A DNA stretch of 64,000 bases from Aphidius gifuensis (Eukaryota > Arthropoda > Insecta > Hymenoptera > Braconidae), in the NCBI RefSeq assembly GCF_014905175.1, contig NC_057790.1, forward strand, positions 24,206,469 to 24,270,468, read 5' to 3'. A model generated the notes under the pieces. It was not told the origin of the DNA and searched no databases. It saw only the letters and a list, made by a program, of their open reading frames with translations. The stretch's first letter is position 1. Every line of letters begins with the position of its first letter. The position numbers and the translations under genes were made by a program. Below are positions 51,801 through 64,000 of the stretch, one piece after another.

Positions 51801-53100
51801 ACCACAACAAGCTAAAATAATAAATAAAATAGAAGAACATACAATGTTGATGAATATGAGTGAATTTATAAGTGGATCACAAGCATATTTTGCAAAACAA
51901 CCATCAAGAATATCAAAAATAATTCAAGCATTAACACAATTAACAAATGAACCATCAAATACAATGGAAAATGTAATTTCAACAATGGAACCATTGCTAA
52001 AAGGTCATGATGTTATTATGGATTTATTTTTAAAAATATTTCCAAATGGAAAACCACCAGAGAGTCTATTTGTTCCTTCATTATTTGAAAATTTAAAATT
52101 TCCAGTTGGTCCATTTGATAAAAATAAAGTTTACACTGATGATTCATCAGAGCTATATGAAAATATTGACCTACCAAGTACAAATATAGAAGATAATTAT
52201 GGTGGTGATAATTGTAAATGTGATTGTCATGAAAATATTAATACAAAATCAGGTAATAATGATCATTGTAAATCATGTGGTGTTAGATATTTAAATGGTA
52301 AAGTATATTTACAAACATCAGAAGGTTTAAGACCAGCAAAAGTTACATTTGAAGGTGATGAAGAAGAAACAATAGAAAATATTGCTCGTGTATCTGTTAA
52401 AACAACTGAAAATTTACAAGCCACAACATCTGGAAAAAGAAAAAAAACATCTAAAAATGTTGCTACAAATGATGAACAAAGTAATGCAACATCAAAAATT
52501 TCACCGATAAAAGATAATGATGAAATTGATAAAACAACATCTAAAACAAAACGTGGAGCGAAATCACCACCAAAATCAATTGATCAAAAAAAACAATCAA
52601 AATTAGATACTAATATTAATTCGGTTAATTCAACAAATGAAATTACATCACCAATTAAAAGTAAACGTGAAAAACGTGCTGAAAGAAGAGAAGCAAAATA
52701 TGAATTAAAAAATTCAGCTACTGAATTACCTAAAATAAATAATGTATCATCAACAGTATCATCAAATAGCCATGTTGATTCATCAAATAAATTAAATCAA
52801 ATTGAAATAATTAACTCAGATCCAGTTGTTGAAAATAATAATTATGAAGTTGTTGAAAAATCAGAGCCAATGGATGTAACAGAGACAACAAACAGTCCAA
52901 CAATTTCAAATGAAAAAAGTAATTCATCTTCAAATAAACCCTGGACTAGACAAGAAGACATGATACTACTTCAAAATATACAAAAAGATTATTCAGATAG
53001 TACATTTGTACTGATTGCTGAATTACTTGGTGATAGAACAATTGATGAAGTGAAAAAACGCTTTGAAGTATTACTTGAAACTTTAAAAACAATTGTTTAA
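48836..53100 (+). CDS. mute: GON-4-like protein (GON4L / muscle wasted homologue)
   Basis: Homologue of GON4L (fly muscle wasted), a nuclear regulator that links YY1/Sin3-type repression and histone-gene control. Exons 48836-49497, 49580-49839, 49910-50079 and one long terminal exon 50164-53100; phases 2, 1, 0; 1342 residues. Visible parts: TRSKAKELAKSMPDLQWHL and an SSDDEY acidic block in exon 1; TRSKLCLSETPIEQLEREF then DPNWGALVDEP and DDDENDPNYNFLED in exon 2; a conserved helical block (about 370-650); paired-amphipathic-helix-like helices (about 810-1010); a Cys-rich C-K-C-D-C-H...C-x-x-C motif with GKVYLQTSEGLRPAKV (about 1048-1095); and a C-terminal SANT/Myb-like domain, PWTRQEDMILLQ to the end (about 1285-1342). 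It is shorter than vertebrate GON4L (over 2200). AATAAA lies at 53279. Confidence 0.9.
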
Positions 53101-56100
53101 ATAACATTACATAATTTATTAATTACTTATTATATTATTATCAACTTAATGTGATAAAAAAAATTATTAATTTGTAATATTTTTGTTATTATTTTTCAAC
53201 AATCACTTATGTCTAAGTATTTATTAAGAAAATTGATTTTTCTTTTATTTTTTCAGTTATACTTAATATAATTTATTTAATAAATCACCTGTATGACTGA
53301 TAAAATTAATTTATATTTAATTCACAATAAAATACCATATGTACAAATTAATTTCGTTATGAGTTATCAGAAAAAATAAAATTAATTTTGTTCATAACAA
53401 TACTGAAAGCCCACAATGTAAACAATTTAATTTTTATGATATTTTTTATGGACTTTTTATCAACAGGCAAACCAAGTGTCAATTAAATTCTATAAATTAC
53501 ATACATTATTGCAAAAATAAAATAAATAATAATTCAAAAAAAAAAAAAAAAACGAGATATAGTAAAGTATTATTCGTGTCAATAATTATTAGACACACAA
53601 GAATTGCTATGAACAAAAATACGTCGCGGAACTGTGAATTTCTGGTATTTCCCGTGTATGTATTGCATACCATCAATATTCATATTAATTATTATTTGTA
53701 ACTTGACCTGGATATTGATTAGTACAGAATGAGATATATTGAGATACATTGAGATCAATTGAATTGAATAATAAACCGGTTATGATAAATCCACAAGCAG
53801 AATTAAGAAAATTATTTCTAAAAAAAATACATTTACAACAGTATATATTTTCGATGTAAATATTGATAAAAATTGTCGTTGATGTTGATTGGATATATAC
53901 GAGCCATTAAAGATAATAAATATTGATGAATGAAAATGGAAAAAAAAAAAATTACATTTAATGAGTTTATAAGATATATCTGATAATTGCTTTTCGAGGG
54001 ACACGTTTGTCATTAGTTGCATCAGAGATAAAATAATAAGTAAATAAATATAAAATAAATATTTTGTAATGAGAAGAATAAGGTTTTTTTTTTCGTTGTG
54101 TTCGTGTGTCGAGTAACCGGTACTCACATCGTAATTTTTTTATATATTTACAATGAATATTTATTCATAAAAATTTAACAGTTTATTTTTATTTTTTACG
54201 CATTGTTTGCATCCCAGATATTTCCGGTTGCATGTCAACCAACTTGAAATTGTCATTTGCAATATTTTGATGTACTCGTGATGTTTTCTGTTTTTTTTTT
54301 TTTTTTTTTTTCAACAATATATATTCTATCTTTGTAACAATATAAGTTTATGAAATATACAATTTGGCAATGTATATGAACGATGAGAAAAATTTTTCTA
54401 CTGTATATTCAGTTTTCGTAGGAGAAATTTTTGAATAATTGATGGATTTTTTTTGAGGATTCTGCGGATTCGTTTCAGGACTTGATCCTTTTTCATTGTT
54501 TTCATTGATTCAAATTAAATTCATTGATTATTTTTTGCCATAAAAAATATAACACTCGGCAGCTAAACAATTATCCATAAAGAAAAATATTTTTAAATAG
54601 TTTAAATGGTTGCTTTTATAATTGAACCATAGATGAGTTTTCTTGACTATAAAATTTTTATTATTTAAAAATACTTGAAAAAATATAAAAATAATAAAAA
54701 ATCGTTATTTAATTTAATGTTTACCTGTTAAGGTGTTTCTTGCGAGATGAAAAATTTAATTTTTACATTTTTTTATGGTCATAGTAATGATAATAAAAAA
54801 AAACATGATAATATTCATTTGAAAATTCATTAACTCACTTGGTTACTCTAAATTGCTTTTTCTTTTTTTGCGGAGATTTTTTAACGGCAAAAATGCGAAT
54901 GTACTATTCAATCAACCGTGAGTAAAGATCCTCCCACCACGATGTTTTTCCGAGACCTAAAGAGCTCTTGTTTTTTGCAAATGAAAGCACGTATTCATCA
55001 ACACCATATATAAAATAAAAAAAAAGATTGCGCGTAAGAAATCTTTTAAAAATTCAATTTATCATCATAATGTCCAGTAGCCTCACGCAGTGTCATATTC
55101 ATTGTATACGTATTATGTTAAACATCCATCAAAATAAATCAATGAATACAAAAGTTCATAAGACATACACGTTTATTTACGTTACGCGAAAAAAAAAAAA
55201 CCAGTTTTCAATTTCCGTTATAATATTTTATCCATTGCAAATAAACATATATGTCTATATGTTGAATCTATATAGTCTCATTCATACAGACATGACGATG
55301 TTCAATATTTTTTTTATTTTTTTCCTCTCGACAAAGATGAATAAACAAATATCTAAAAATGGATGTGTCCTAGTTCAGCAAAAAATTAAATATTAGAATT
55401 TTTTTTAAATAAAAATTTTTAATATTTTAAAAATATTTCATTAACAATAATTGCTGTATAAAGCTTTTATTTAACTTGGTGTTTTTAATTTAAAAAAAAT
55501 TAGAAATTTATTAAAAATTGAAAAGAAAAATTTGATCAAATAATGTGGTATTATTTTTAATTTAAAAATATATATCTAGAGTGTGAATTAAAAAATTGTT
55601 TAGATATTTTTTTGTATGTTGAATTATATATCTTGTTGAAAAATAACAAGTGTAGGATGAAATTAGGAAGCAAGGTAACATGTTGATGAATGAATCACAC
55701 TTATTACAAAGTGAAATTGTTTATAAAAAATAATCCTCCATTAGTTTAGAATGAGATAAATACTCTTGTTACACTTAAAAATTGATCTTGCCGTTAGACT
55801 AAAGATTACCGGATACTTGCAGTTACCTCGACATTCCATTCATGGTCGAATGTGTTTATAGTTGATAAATCATTGGGATTCAATGATGATAATAATTATT
55901 ATATACATTTATTCAATAAACATCAATCGAAATAATATACAGTGAATTACAAGTTTATATTTATTTATTGCATTGTTTCTATAAAAAATAAATAATCGAA
56001 TGAAAAAAAATTAATATAATGACAGATATAAAATCAACATGATCGTCACTGTAAAAATATTTTATTTTTTTTAAATAAAAATAATAAACAAATTATTATT

Positions 56101-56689
56101 TACATTACTTTACAATAAAAAAAAATTTATTTATCTTTTTTTCATTTGATAAAAATTCTTTGTTTAATTATTTCAATTTAAAATACAAATTTATTTTGAA
56201 GTCTTTCAAGGCAAGTTATCTTTTTTTAGAATTTTTTATTCAAGGACACACTTATCATCACATACATTTTAATTTTTTTTTTTTAAATATTGAATTAATA
56301 ATTTCGTATTGAGTATAAATTTCTTTGTTTAAAAAATTTATTTCGATTTTTTTTCGAAAAGTTTTTGGAGTAATTTCGATTATTTCTCCAGACTTTTTCT
56401 GCAATTTCTACTCTCAGAAAATTTATAGGAAGACCTGGAATTTTTCCACACAAACAGTAGTGTTTCAAAACAATATTTTTCATTCCAAATAAATTGATTT
56501 TTTTATTTTTCGAAATTGCGTAAAAAAATATTAAATTGATCTTAAAAATTGAGCCAACAAAACAACGCTATAAAGTTTTCGTTTTATTATAAAGTTACCG
56601 ATATATTGTTGGCTGTTTATTTGCAAATGTTTACCGGTAAAATAAGAAAATAAAAAGAGTTATAAAAAAATTGTAGATAGTAGTATGAG
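53101..56689. other. Intergenic AT-rich DNA after GON4L
   Basis: No gene supported. Frames at 53780-54127 (minus) and 55028-55396 (plus) are low-complexity, hydrophobic and without splice or family signals. Small balanced patches occur near 53620-53660, 54110-54260 and 54890-54980. Confidence 0.5.
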
Positions 56690-56995
56690 TAGCGGGTGGT
56701 TAAGAGCACCTGGATTAAGTGTGTTGGTTGGTCTTGGCTGTTGCTGCTGCTGTGATGTTGATGTGTAATGTGTATACTATAATACAGCTGTATATATATA
56801 TAGCTATAGGTATATTAAATATGCCAGACAGGTATCCAATCGCCTTACCTCGGCTCTTGTAGCCATCTTGCGCGGCTCGGTTGTTGGTTGCTTTCCAAGT
56901 TTTGATGTCGCGTGGTAGAACACGTAGTGGTGCATGCCAGTGTACTGGCATGACTGTACGAGTCATGACTAGCGGCGCCGCAGGACGTACATAAT
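56690..56995 (-). promoter_or_regulatory. GC-rich island with palindromes and a possible start exon
   Basis: A sharply GC-richer block. On the minus strand, ATG GCT ACA AGA GCC GAG (56866-56849) in good context is followed at once by a consensus donor GTAAGG, so it could be a six-codon first exon (MATRAE). The upstream part has three palindromes within 50 bp: CATGCCAGT-GT-ACTGGCATG (56933-56952), AGTCATGACT (56961-56970) and GCGGCGCCGC (56972-56981). No downstream exon was found to the left. Promoter plus leader exon of an unknown or noncoding transcript is the best reading. Confidence 0.35.
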
Positions 56996-57423
56996 TTTAT
57001 AAAATGTTTTTATTTTTAAATTATTATGATTCGTAATTTTATTATTAAAAAAAAATTGATAAATCAAAATCATCAAGCTTAAATAAATGAAATATTTATT
57101 TATATTTTTTTCATATTAAATTATTGTCAACAATTAATTATTTGGAAAACTTTATAAATGTGTTTACTGTTATTATAACAACTTGTTGAGCTAAAAATTA
57201 TTAAATGTGTCTTTTTAAAAATAAAATTCAATTTAAACTTGAATTAAAAATAAATAAACTTTTGTGATTTCAGTTTGTTAAGTGGATTTATCAAGAAAAT
57301 GAAAAAAAAAGTGTTTATTTAATTGACAATATTATTGCTAAATTATTGTCTGGATGAAAAATTTTCAATTATCTATTCTTCGACAAAACATAATGTCCAA
57401 TAAATATAAAGTTTAACAATACA

Positions 57424-57514
57424 ACACCTCAGTGGCATCCAGGAAGTCTTGAAGACCCATCACTTGTTGGTTTATTCGAATTTCCGGTCAGTGACATTTT
57501 CATTAAAGACTATG
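57424..57514 (+). other. Orphan exon-like segment with consensus donor
   Basis: A 90-bp patch far richer in GC than its flanks, ending in a consensus donor TATG|GTGAGT (57515 onward). One plus-strand frame is open through it and reads like protein, including the segment WHPGSLEDPSLVGLFEFP. An initiator-like TCAGTG sits inside at 57488, so it could instead be a short noncoding first exon. I found no partner exon downstream, and the gene, if real, may run past the right edge. Confidence 0.3.
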
Positions 57515-60500
57515 GTGAGTTATAATTTATCTAAAATTATTATTTAAAAATTATAAAAATTAAAAAACACTTTTATATTTCAAAATAAAACATTTCACTT
57601 GGTTTTGAAATATTTACTCCAAAATAAATATCAAACATTTCATCAACTTACATAAAAAAAAAAAAAAACAAAAATTAAATATTCAAATTACAAGATAGAT
57701 TTTATCTAAAGATTTGATGAATTCTCTTACCGTTTAATCCCACTCTTTTTTTCATATAATAACTTCTGAAATTACATACGATAGATTTTTCCCAACCGGT
57801 TGAGAAAGTTAACACTTTTTTTTTTTCTTATTCATATATTATTTTTGACAATTTTATTATTTTTTTTTAAAATAAAATAAAATACAAAAATTAATTATCA
57901 AGATAAACGTCAAGTCTTTATTAAAGGCTTGAAAATAATTTGAAAAAAAAATTTAATGTTAGTTTGATTATTTCATCAAGATCCTCGGGGTTTTTTTTTT
58001 CTTTTTTTTTATAATGATCAATATTCATGTTAAATGATCGATCGTTTATTTCTGGTTGGATTAAAATATTGATAACACGTTGACGACGAATACTTGATAC
58101 TAATCAATAACCTTGATTTTGACGGCTAAATATATATTGTGTCATATATTTATTTATTTTTTTGCTCAACAAGGTGTGAAAATAATTATTGAAAAAAAAG
58201 CATATCTTCCAGTCAATCACCTGTATTTTTTTTAGTATTATTTATATTTTTTTATTTATCGTATAAATTATACTCAAACACTTGAAATTTTTTTTTACTT
58301 TTTTTTCATCCAATTATCTTGTCGATCATCTTTCACGATAACTAATATTTTTTTGTGTCATTCAAAGTCTTGATTGTCAGTAATTGTTTTATATATAACG
58401 ATCACCTCTGTATTCATAAAATATTTTAAAAATTTTATCTCGAAAGAGCTATATTTAACTTTCTAAAAAAAATATATTCAAAAAATTATTATTTCTATTT
58501 TTAGTTGTATAAATAAATTTCGTGCGTTATATTTTCATTAAAAAAATAATAAAAAAAGAAACGTATTAGATAATGCTGAAATTTGATTGATTCAATTTTT
58601 ATTATTCATTTTTTTTTTTCTGTGAATGTAATATAGACAATTGATAGATCAAAAAAAAAAATAGAAAAATTATTCTTGCAAGATGCATATTATTCAATTT
58701 AACTTCATGCTAATTTTACATACATTACCATAATATTTTGTATGTATTTTTTTGTCTAATATTCACGTATCACATGGCCGGATGTACTGTATATATATAG
58801 TATAATTTTTAAGTAGTATAACATCGTCATCCAGCGTGGGCCTTTCTCATATAATAACCATTGTTTTACTTTTTTATTATTTTTTTTTCTTCAACTTTTT
58901 CTTATTTTTCATTTTCATCTATATATTGAATTAAATCATACCGTAATAATGCATCTATTTATATCACCAAATAAATATTGGATTCATGCTATTCCAATGG
59001 TCCAATCATCACTAATCATCACTCTTCAAAATTAGCAATAAAATAAATAATTAGAATATTTTTTTTCGTCATAACTTTTAATTAATCCACCATAGTTTGT
59101 ATAACTGTGATTTTCTTCTTTTTCAATCAAATAAATCTTGTTAATTGTCACGTTGACGAACTTGATTTTTGTTTTTTAAATACCATTTCACCAAGATGAC
59201 ACCAAGCCATGTATAATTTTGTATATATTAGCATGAGAGTATACACACAAAATATCATCATGGGTAATAAACAACACTTATACTCATGGGATTACATACA
59301 AAGTATATACCATAGATGTTAAATCAAAAAAAAAAAAATCTCAAATTTACCTCAGCAAAAAAACCCTTATGAATAAAATTCAAAATTACTATAAATACTT
59401 AATCTTATTCATCCTGCAGATTTATTATTTAAAAAAGAAGAAAAAAACTTTTCATCGGTTTATTTTTTCTCATATAGATAATATAGCTATTTTCGAATCG
59501 ATTTATATTTTTTTTTTTTTGAATGTTTTTAGTTTGTCAATAAAGTAATCGCATGCAACATCAAATAAAATGTTGAAAACTTTTTAATACAAGGTTAAAG
59601 AGTTTTGATGAAAAAAGTTTGACATGTCAGAATGAAAATAAGGCTTTATAATATACTTGGATATATTTATATATAAAAAATAATAAACAAAAAAAAAAAA
59701 GTCGAAGAGCTTTTAGTTTTGTTAAAATATAAAAGAGCTTTTTGTTTCATGAGTTTTTTTTTTTTTTTTTTACTTGTTTATTATCGTAATTTTGGAGGCA
59801 ATAAGTTTGGTATATTTGAAGCCTTCAATTTGATTATTTTGATGAAGAAAATAAACATTCACACACATGCTAGTAATATTACTTTGTTTTGACTCGAGTT
59901 ATTGACTAAATTGCAGCACTATAAAACAAATAATAAAATAACCATAAAAAAAATTATTTTAAATTTTTGAAAAATGTAGGCAGTATGCATTTTGAAAAAT
60001 AAAAATATATATTTTCTTCTTGTGCAAGCTGAAAATATGCCTATAAAGTTGTAAAATATTTGTTGGTAAAGAAAATAAAAGGGGCGCCTGAATTGCACAG
60101 TAGTTTACTAAACAACCAAGAACACTATGAATTTACGATCAAGTGGTAAAAAAAAAAATTATTATTATTGCTTTTGACTGGAGCTAAAATCATAACGTAA
60201 ATGTTTGTTTCAATTTTTCAACAAACCTACCTTTTTTTCTTTTTTTTTTTTTGGCATCTAATGATTTATCAAATATACCCGGAAAAAAAAATATTAAAAG
60301 TAAAATATCGTTAAAAATAAATTCATTCTCCTCATTTAAAAATAAAAAAAAAAAAAGAACTTCTCTCATAACATATTTTACGACATTTTTTTTTTTAAAT
60401 TTACTCACTTATGGGATAAGCCTTTTTTTTATTTTTGATATCCTTCATTATTATATTTTTTAAATATTTAATTTTCAATTTGCACGACAACGAAAACCGT

Positions 60501-61536
60501 TGTTAACGTTAAAAGATAAAAAGCTTTGGTACTCGAGTTTTGAATTACAATTGGCAATCGACCCTGTTGTGGGTTGTGGAACTTTTAACAAAGACATGAA
60601 CTCAAGTTTATAAGTGAGGCGTATATAATCGTGCTTAAAAGTTAGTTTGTGTGAAATACACATATAATATGCATCGAAGAAAAACGTTTACTTTAAGGTG
60701 TCTGGTTTGTGTTTGCTCGACAAACAGTATTTTTTTTTTCTACTTTTTTTCTTATTTCTCTTCAAGTTAGTTATTCATTTATTCAGAAAATTTCCATGCT
60801 TAAAATTTATCATTAAAATATTCCAATAATTAGACTTGATATTTCGACACTTGATCATCACATTTCTCGAAATTACAACAATCAACAAAGCCAAATAAAA
60901 TTACATTAAAAATTATCAAATAATTAAAACGACTTAAATTAATATCATAAATCCAAAAATAACAAATTTATTACATCAATGTAAATCAATTTTAATTATA
61001 TCAATTTGAACGATAAAAAAAAAACTATATACAGCAAATTAAATGGCTAAATTTTTAATTAATCTTGTAATAAAATTTATGATGTAAATAAATCTTTTAT
61101 GATTCTGGAGACAACCGGATATTCAATCTAAGAGTTTCCCGTTTTACCAATATTTTTATTTTATTTTTTTCTTATTTTTTATGACTCGTAGCCTATACAT
61201 CGCGTGGTACGTGTTCTAACTACGTTTTGTATATACGACTTGTTCAAGCTTCTTATCGTAGGTTCCATGAATTTTATTTTCTTTATTTTTTTTTTTCAAA
61301 ATGCAATCGTGACTTGAACGAATCCAGCCAAGGCAAACATACACTTGGTGAATTTATAATTATATTATCAATGCAAATTTTTTTCACTTTAAATATATAT
61401 ATAGAAAAAAAAGTTAAACCAATAGACTGTTAATGATAGATGATAACTAAAATAAGTCTAAATATACAACTGATATATTTTTTTTTTTCAATTTTAAATG
61501 ACGAAAGAAATAATAATAATATCAAACTATTACAGT
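57515..61536. other. Intergenic (or intronic) AT-rich DNA
   Basis: About 4 kb with long A and T runs. No gene supported; frames near 60190-60460 are homopolymer-driven. Balanced patches lie near 58780-58850, 60480-60660 and 61190-61340. Confidence 0.5.
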
Positions 61537-62636
61537 TTAGAATGTGTAGTGACCTAGAAGAGTTTCCTGTAATTGAAATATGATAAATATTTAAAAAATA
61601 AAAAAAAAACATCTTCGTCATAGATATAAAAATAAATCCATTTACCTTGACAGATTTTCGAAGTTGATTTGAAGTTTTAATCCATAACATGGGTCCAATA
61701 ATTGTAGTAGATTTTGAGAGGTAATAAAAACCATGCATCGTGATTGATTTGCAGCAGTGAAAGGATGGTGTATAATAGATAATCGTAATAATTCTTAAAG
61801 GTACCATAGTTAAATAAAATCCCAATATCATTCCAACTGTAAAATCCAAAAAAAAAAATGAATAAATAATCTAGATTATTCAAGCAAATGAAAAATTATT
61901 CAAATAAATATTTAAGAATAAAAAATGACTCACCAAGTAAGCCAAGAATTTCATTAGTATCAATCATCTCAATATTATTATTATCATAATTATTTTCAAT
62001 AATTTGAATAACAATTAATGTTCCAACAAATAAAATAATACCAGTTGGTAATACAAGATACATTATTGTAAAAAAAACATAAAGATTAATGACTGTTTCA
62101 TTGTTGAACATTTCATATAAATGAAGTTCTTGAGCTGTTGTTATTGATGCAAATGACCAAACAATTAATATAGCTTTTAATCCAGTTGATTTTTCGAGTA
62201 TTTCTTTGTGCCATATTGTACCATTTCGACAATATGTTATATAACGATCAAGACTAAATATTGCAATTGTATGTATTGATGCTTGAAGTGTAACACGACT
62301 TATAAAATCAACATCTGGATTAAATTTAATATTAAACCATGTATTAAGTACATTATCTAGTACATCAATCAATAAAATAAAATTTGATATTATTAAACTT
62401 ATAATATAATATCCAGATGATGATGTGCGCATAAAAGATCGAAAAATAATTGATACAAAAATTAATGTGTTTAAAATAATTCCAACTGTTAATATGACAA
62501 GCTCAATAATATTACGTAATTGTAATATAATATCACTTGTTTTTTCGTTTGTATTATTTTCATTTATTGTTTTTATTTTTGATTCTTCACCAATTATTTC
62601 AATGAATACACTTCCATTGTATGCTTCGTTGTGCAT
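61537..62636 (-). CDS. Orphan class-A-like G protein-coupled receptor
   Basis: A seven-helix receptor in three exons on the minus strand: 62636-61934, 61836-61646, 61566-61537; phases 1 and 0; 307 residues. The extracellular N-terminus has two glycosylation sequons (N7, N27). Helix 1 carries the class-A Asn (N56), and helix 3 ends in an intact LDRYITYC (DRY at 130-132). Helix 2 has Asn instead of the sodium-site Asp (N85), position 3.25 is Asn106 rather than Cys, no Cys is seen in the second extracellular loop, and helix 7 has GPMLW where NPxxY is expected. The tail is very short (ends GHYTF). A minus-strand TCAGT initiator lies 41 nt upstream (62678-62682). I cannot name the ligand or subfamily. 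The final 10-codon exon is the least certain part. Confidence 0.78.
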
Positions 62637-64000
62637 TTTTTAATTTTACTTTTATTCTCTTGTATGGTTTTTTTTATACTGAGTTTATATTAATCCTGAC
62701 TAAGGTGATGATGGGTGTTTTTTTTTTTTTTTTTTGTTTATTCAATTTTTCCCTCTCTTGATAATTCAGTTTGATGTCAGGGTGGCTCTACTGTTTATCA
62801 CGCGATTATTTTAATTATCTAAGTACCTAGCAAATTTATATTTTTAATTATTATAAGTATATTTAATTAATTGATATTATAATAATGATAATTGTGTTGT
62901 TTTAAGTTTAAACTTTGTGTGAGTACTGTTGATAACTTTATATTGATTATTCCATTATATTTTATTGAAGGTTGGCAAATAGCCATTGCCATAAATATAA
63001 TTTATAATAATTTTCAAAATAAATATACTCAATTTTAAATTTAAAAAAAATATGTATTGATCTTGTTTTTACAAGAAATATATATATATATTTTTTTTAG
63101 TGAAAATTTAAGTAACCCCCTTGTCACCCCAAAATACAAATTATTTAAAAATAAAAAATCTTTTTTATTCAAGTTTATACAGATGTTTAAAAATATTAAA
63201 GAAAAATAATAATTTGGAAAAATTATTAACCCTGTAGGCTTCTTGCTTGTTGGAAAAAAAAAATGCATCACATATACAGCATCACTAGCGTGATTTTGTT
63301 TATGTTTTTGTGGGCAGAGAAATCAAGGAGATTCTGGAGCTCAAAGCCATGAAATGAGATTAACCGGTTTTTCCCTTGGGATCGTCCAATGACGCTATTA
63401 TATTTTGACGTAGTTTTAATATCATGTTCTAAACCAGTTGGGGGGCGTTGTTATAATCATTCAAGATGAAATTTCATCAGATGATTTGTGACATTTATAG
63501 ATGGATTTTAAATAAATTGAATACATTCAGTATTCCGGTATAACGCTATTAACTATTTAACTCCTCCACCAAGAATTATATTTATTTTTTTTTTTTTGAC
63601 AGAAAATAATATTTCATTTTTAATATCTATTTTTTTTTTTTTTATATATATCTTTAGTGTTACCTGTATAATAGCTACCTGTTTGTAGTTTTTATTCTAT
63701 TATTTTTTTTTTCTCACTGATGAAAGTTTGAATTTTACGAAACAACGTTCACCATTGTAAAATGTAATTATTTTTTCTAAAAAAATAATAACTTAACCAC
63801 CAGTGTCTTAGCGAAAAAATTTACTCAATAATGAAATTTTTTTTTTTTTTTAAATTATTATTTATTTGATTATTTTTTATTATATTATCATTTATATTTA
63901 TTTTTCGACTTTAATCTTTATCGAGTATTTAAAATAAACACAAATTTTTTAATTTCTATATTCAGCACATGGATATTTATAAATTTCTGTTGCTTCACTG
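62637..64000. other. Right-edge intergenic DNA
   Basis: Contains the GPCR initiator (62678-62682) and then AT-rich sequence. A balanced-composition patch at about 63270-63480 could be regulatory. A 76-codon minus-strand frame at 63041-63271 is low complexity. No gene supported. Confidence 0.5.

Noticed and set aside
53780..54127. 115-codon minus-strand ORF after GON4L
   Set aside because: Low-complexity hydrophobic translation, with no splice structure or recognisable family.
1..64000. CRISPR arrays, prokaryotic operons, rRNA and viral genes
   Set aside because: No spaced direct repeats, no ribosome binding sites with compact operons and no rRNA- or virus-like sequence. The genes are spliced insect genes.

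Overview
The window looks like nuclear DNA from an insect, most likely a hymenopteran. It is very AT-rich (I estimate 75-80% A+T from reading), full of homopolymer runs, with spliced genes whose introns are mostly short (often under 120 bp). The gene content points the same way: three tandem 7tm_6 odorant receptors, a mitochondrial-clan P450, and Vsx, H2.0/HLX, CEP164 and GON4L homologues. The extreme AT content would fit a parasitoid wasp, for instance an aphid parasitoid, but that is inference. There is no prokaryotic, viral or CRISPR content.

Layout. 254-731 (-): first coding exon of a Vsx-type homeobox gene that continues off the left edge. 732-24900: gene desert upstream of Vsx with scattered GC-elevated islands that look regulatory. 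The clearest, at 18.2-18.48 kb, holds a perfect RFX X-box, a CCAAT box and a CpG-dense core. 24912-25820: a fold-back type non-autonomous DNA transposon with long inverted repeats and three internal 164-bp repeats. 26854-32800 (+): a ten-exon CEP164-like centriolar/ciliary gene. 33308-34241 (-) and 34448-35189 (+): a divergent pair of unrecognised small genes whose products enter the secretory pathway, sharing about 206 bp of promoter. 36083-37723 (+): H2.0/HLX homeobox gene. 39045-41447 (+): mitochondrial P450 with a degenerate I-helix. 41692-47820 (-): three complete odorant receptors with the same six-exon layout. 48836-53100 (+): GON4L/muscle-wasted homologue. 53101-61536: no confident gene, but two exon-like GC islands at 56.7-57.0 and 57.4-57.5 kb. 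61537-62636 (-): an orphan class-A-like GPCR with an intact DRY but no conserved disulfide cysteine and no NPxxY. 62637-64000: AT-rich, no gene seen.

The genes do not form one pathway. Vsx and H2.0 are developmental regulators, the odorant receptors and GPCR are sensory or signalling genes, and CEP164 and GON4L are housekeeping or cell-cycle genes. Exon boundaries were worked out by hand from splice consensus, reading-frame phase and family similarity. They are good hypotheses and are not transcript-verified. I found no complete new system. The items most worth checking are the fold-back element, the X-box island, the divergent secretory pair, the unusual GPCR and the orphan exon-like islands.
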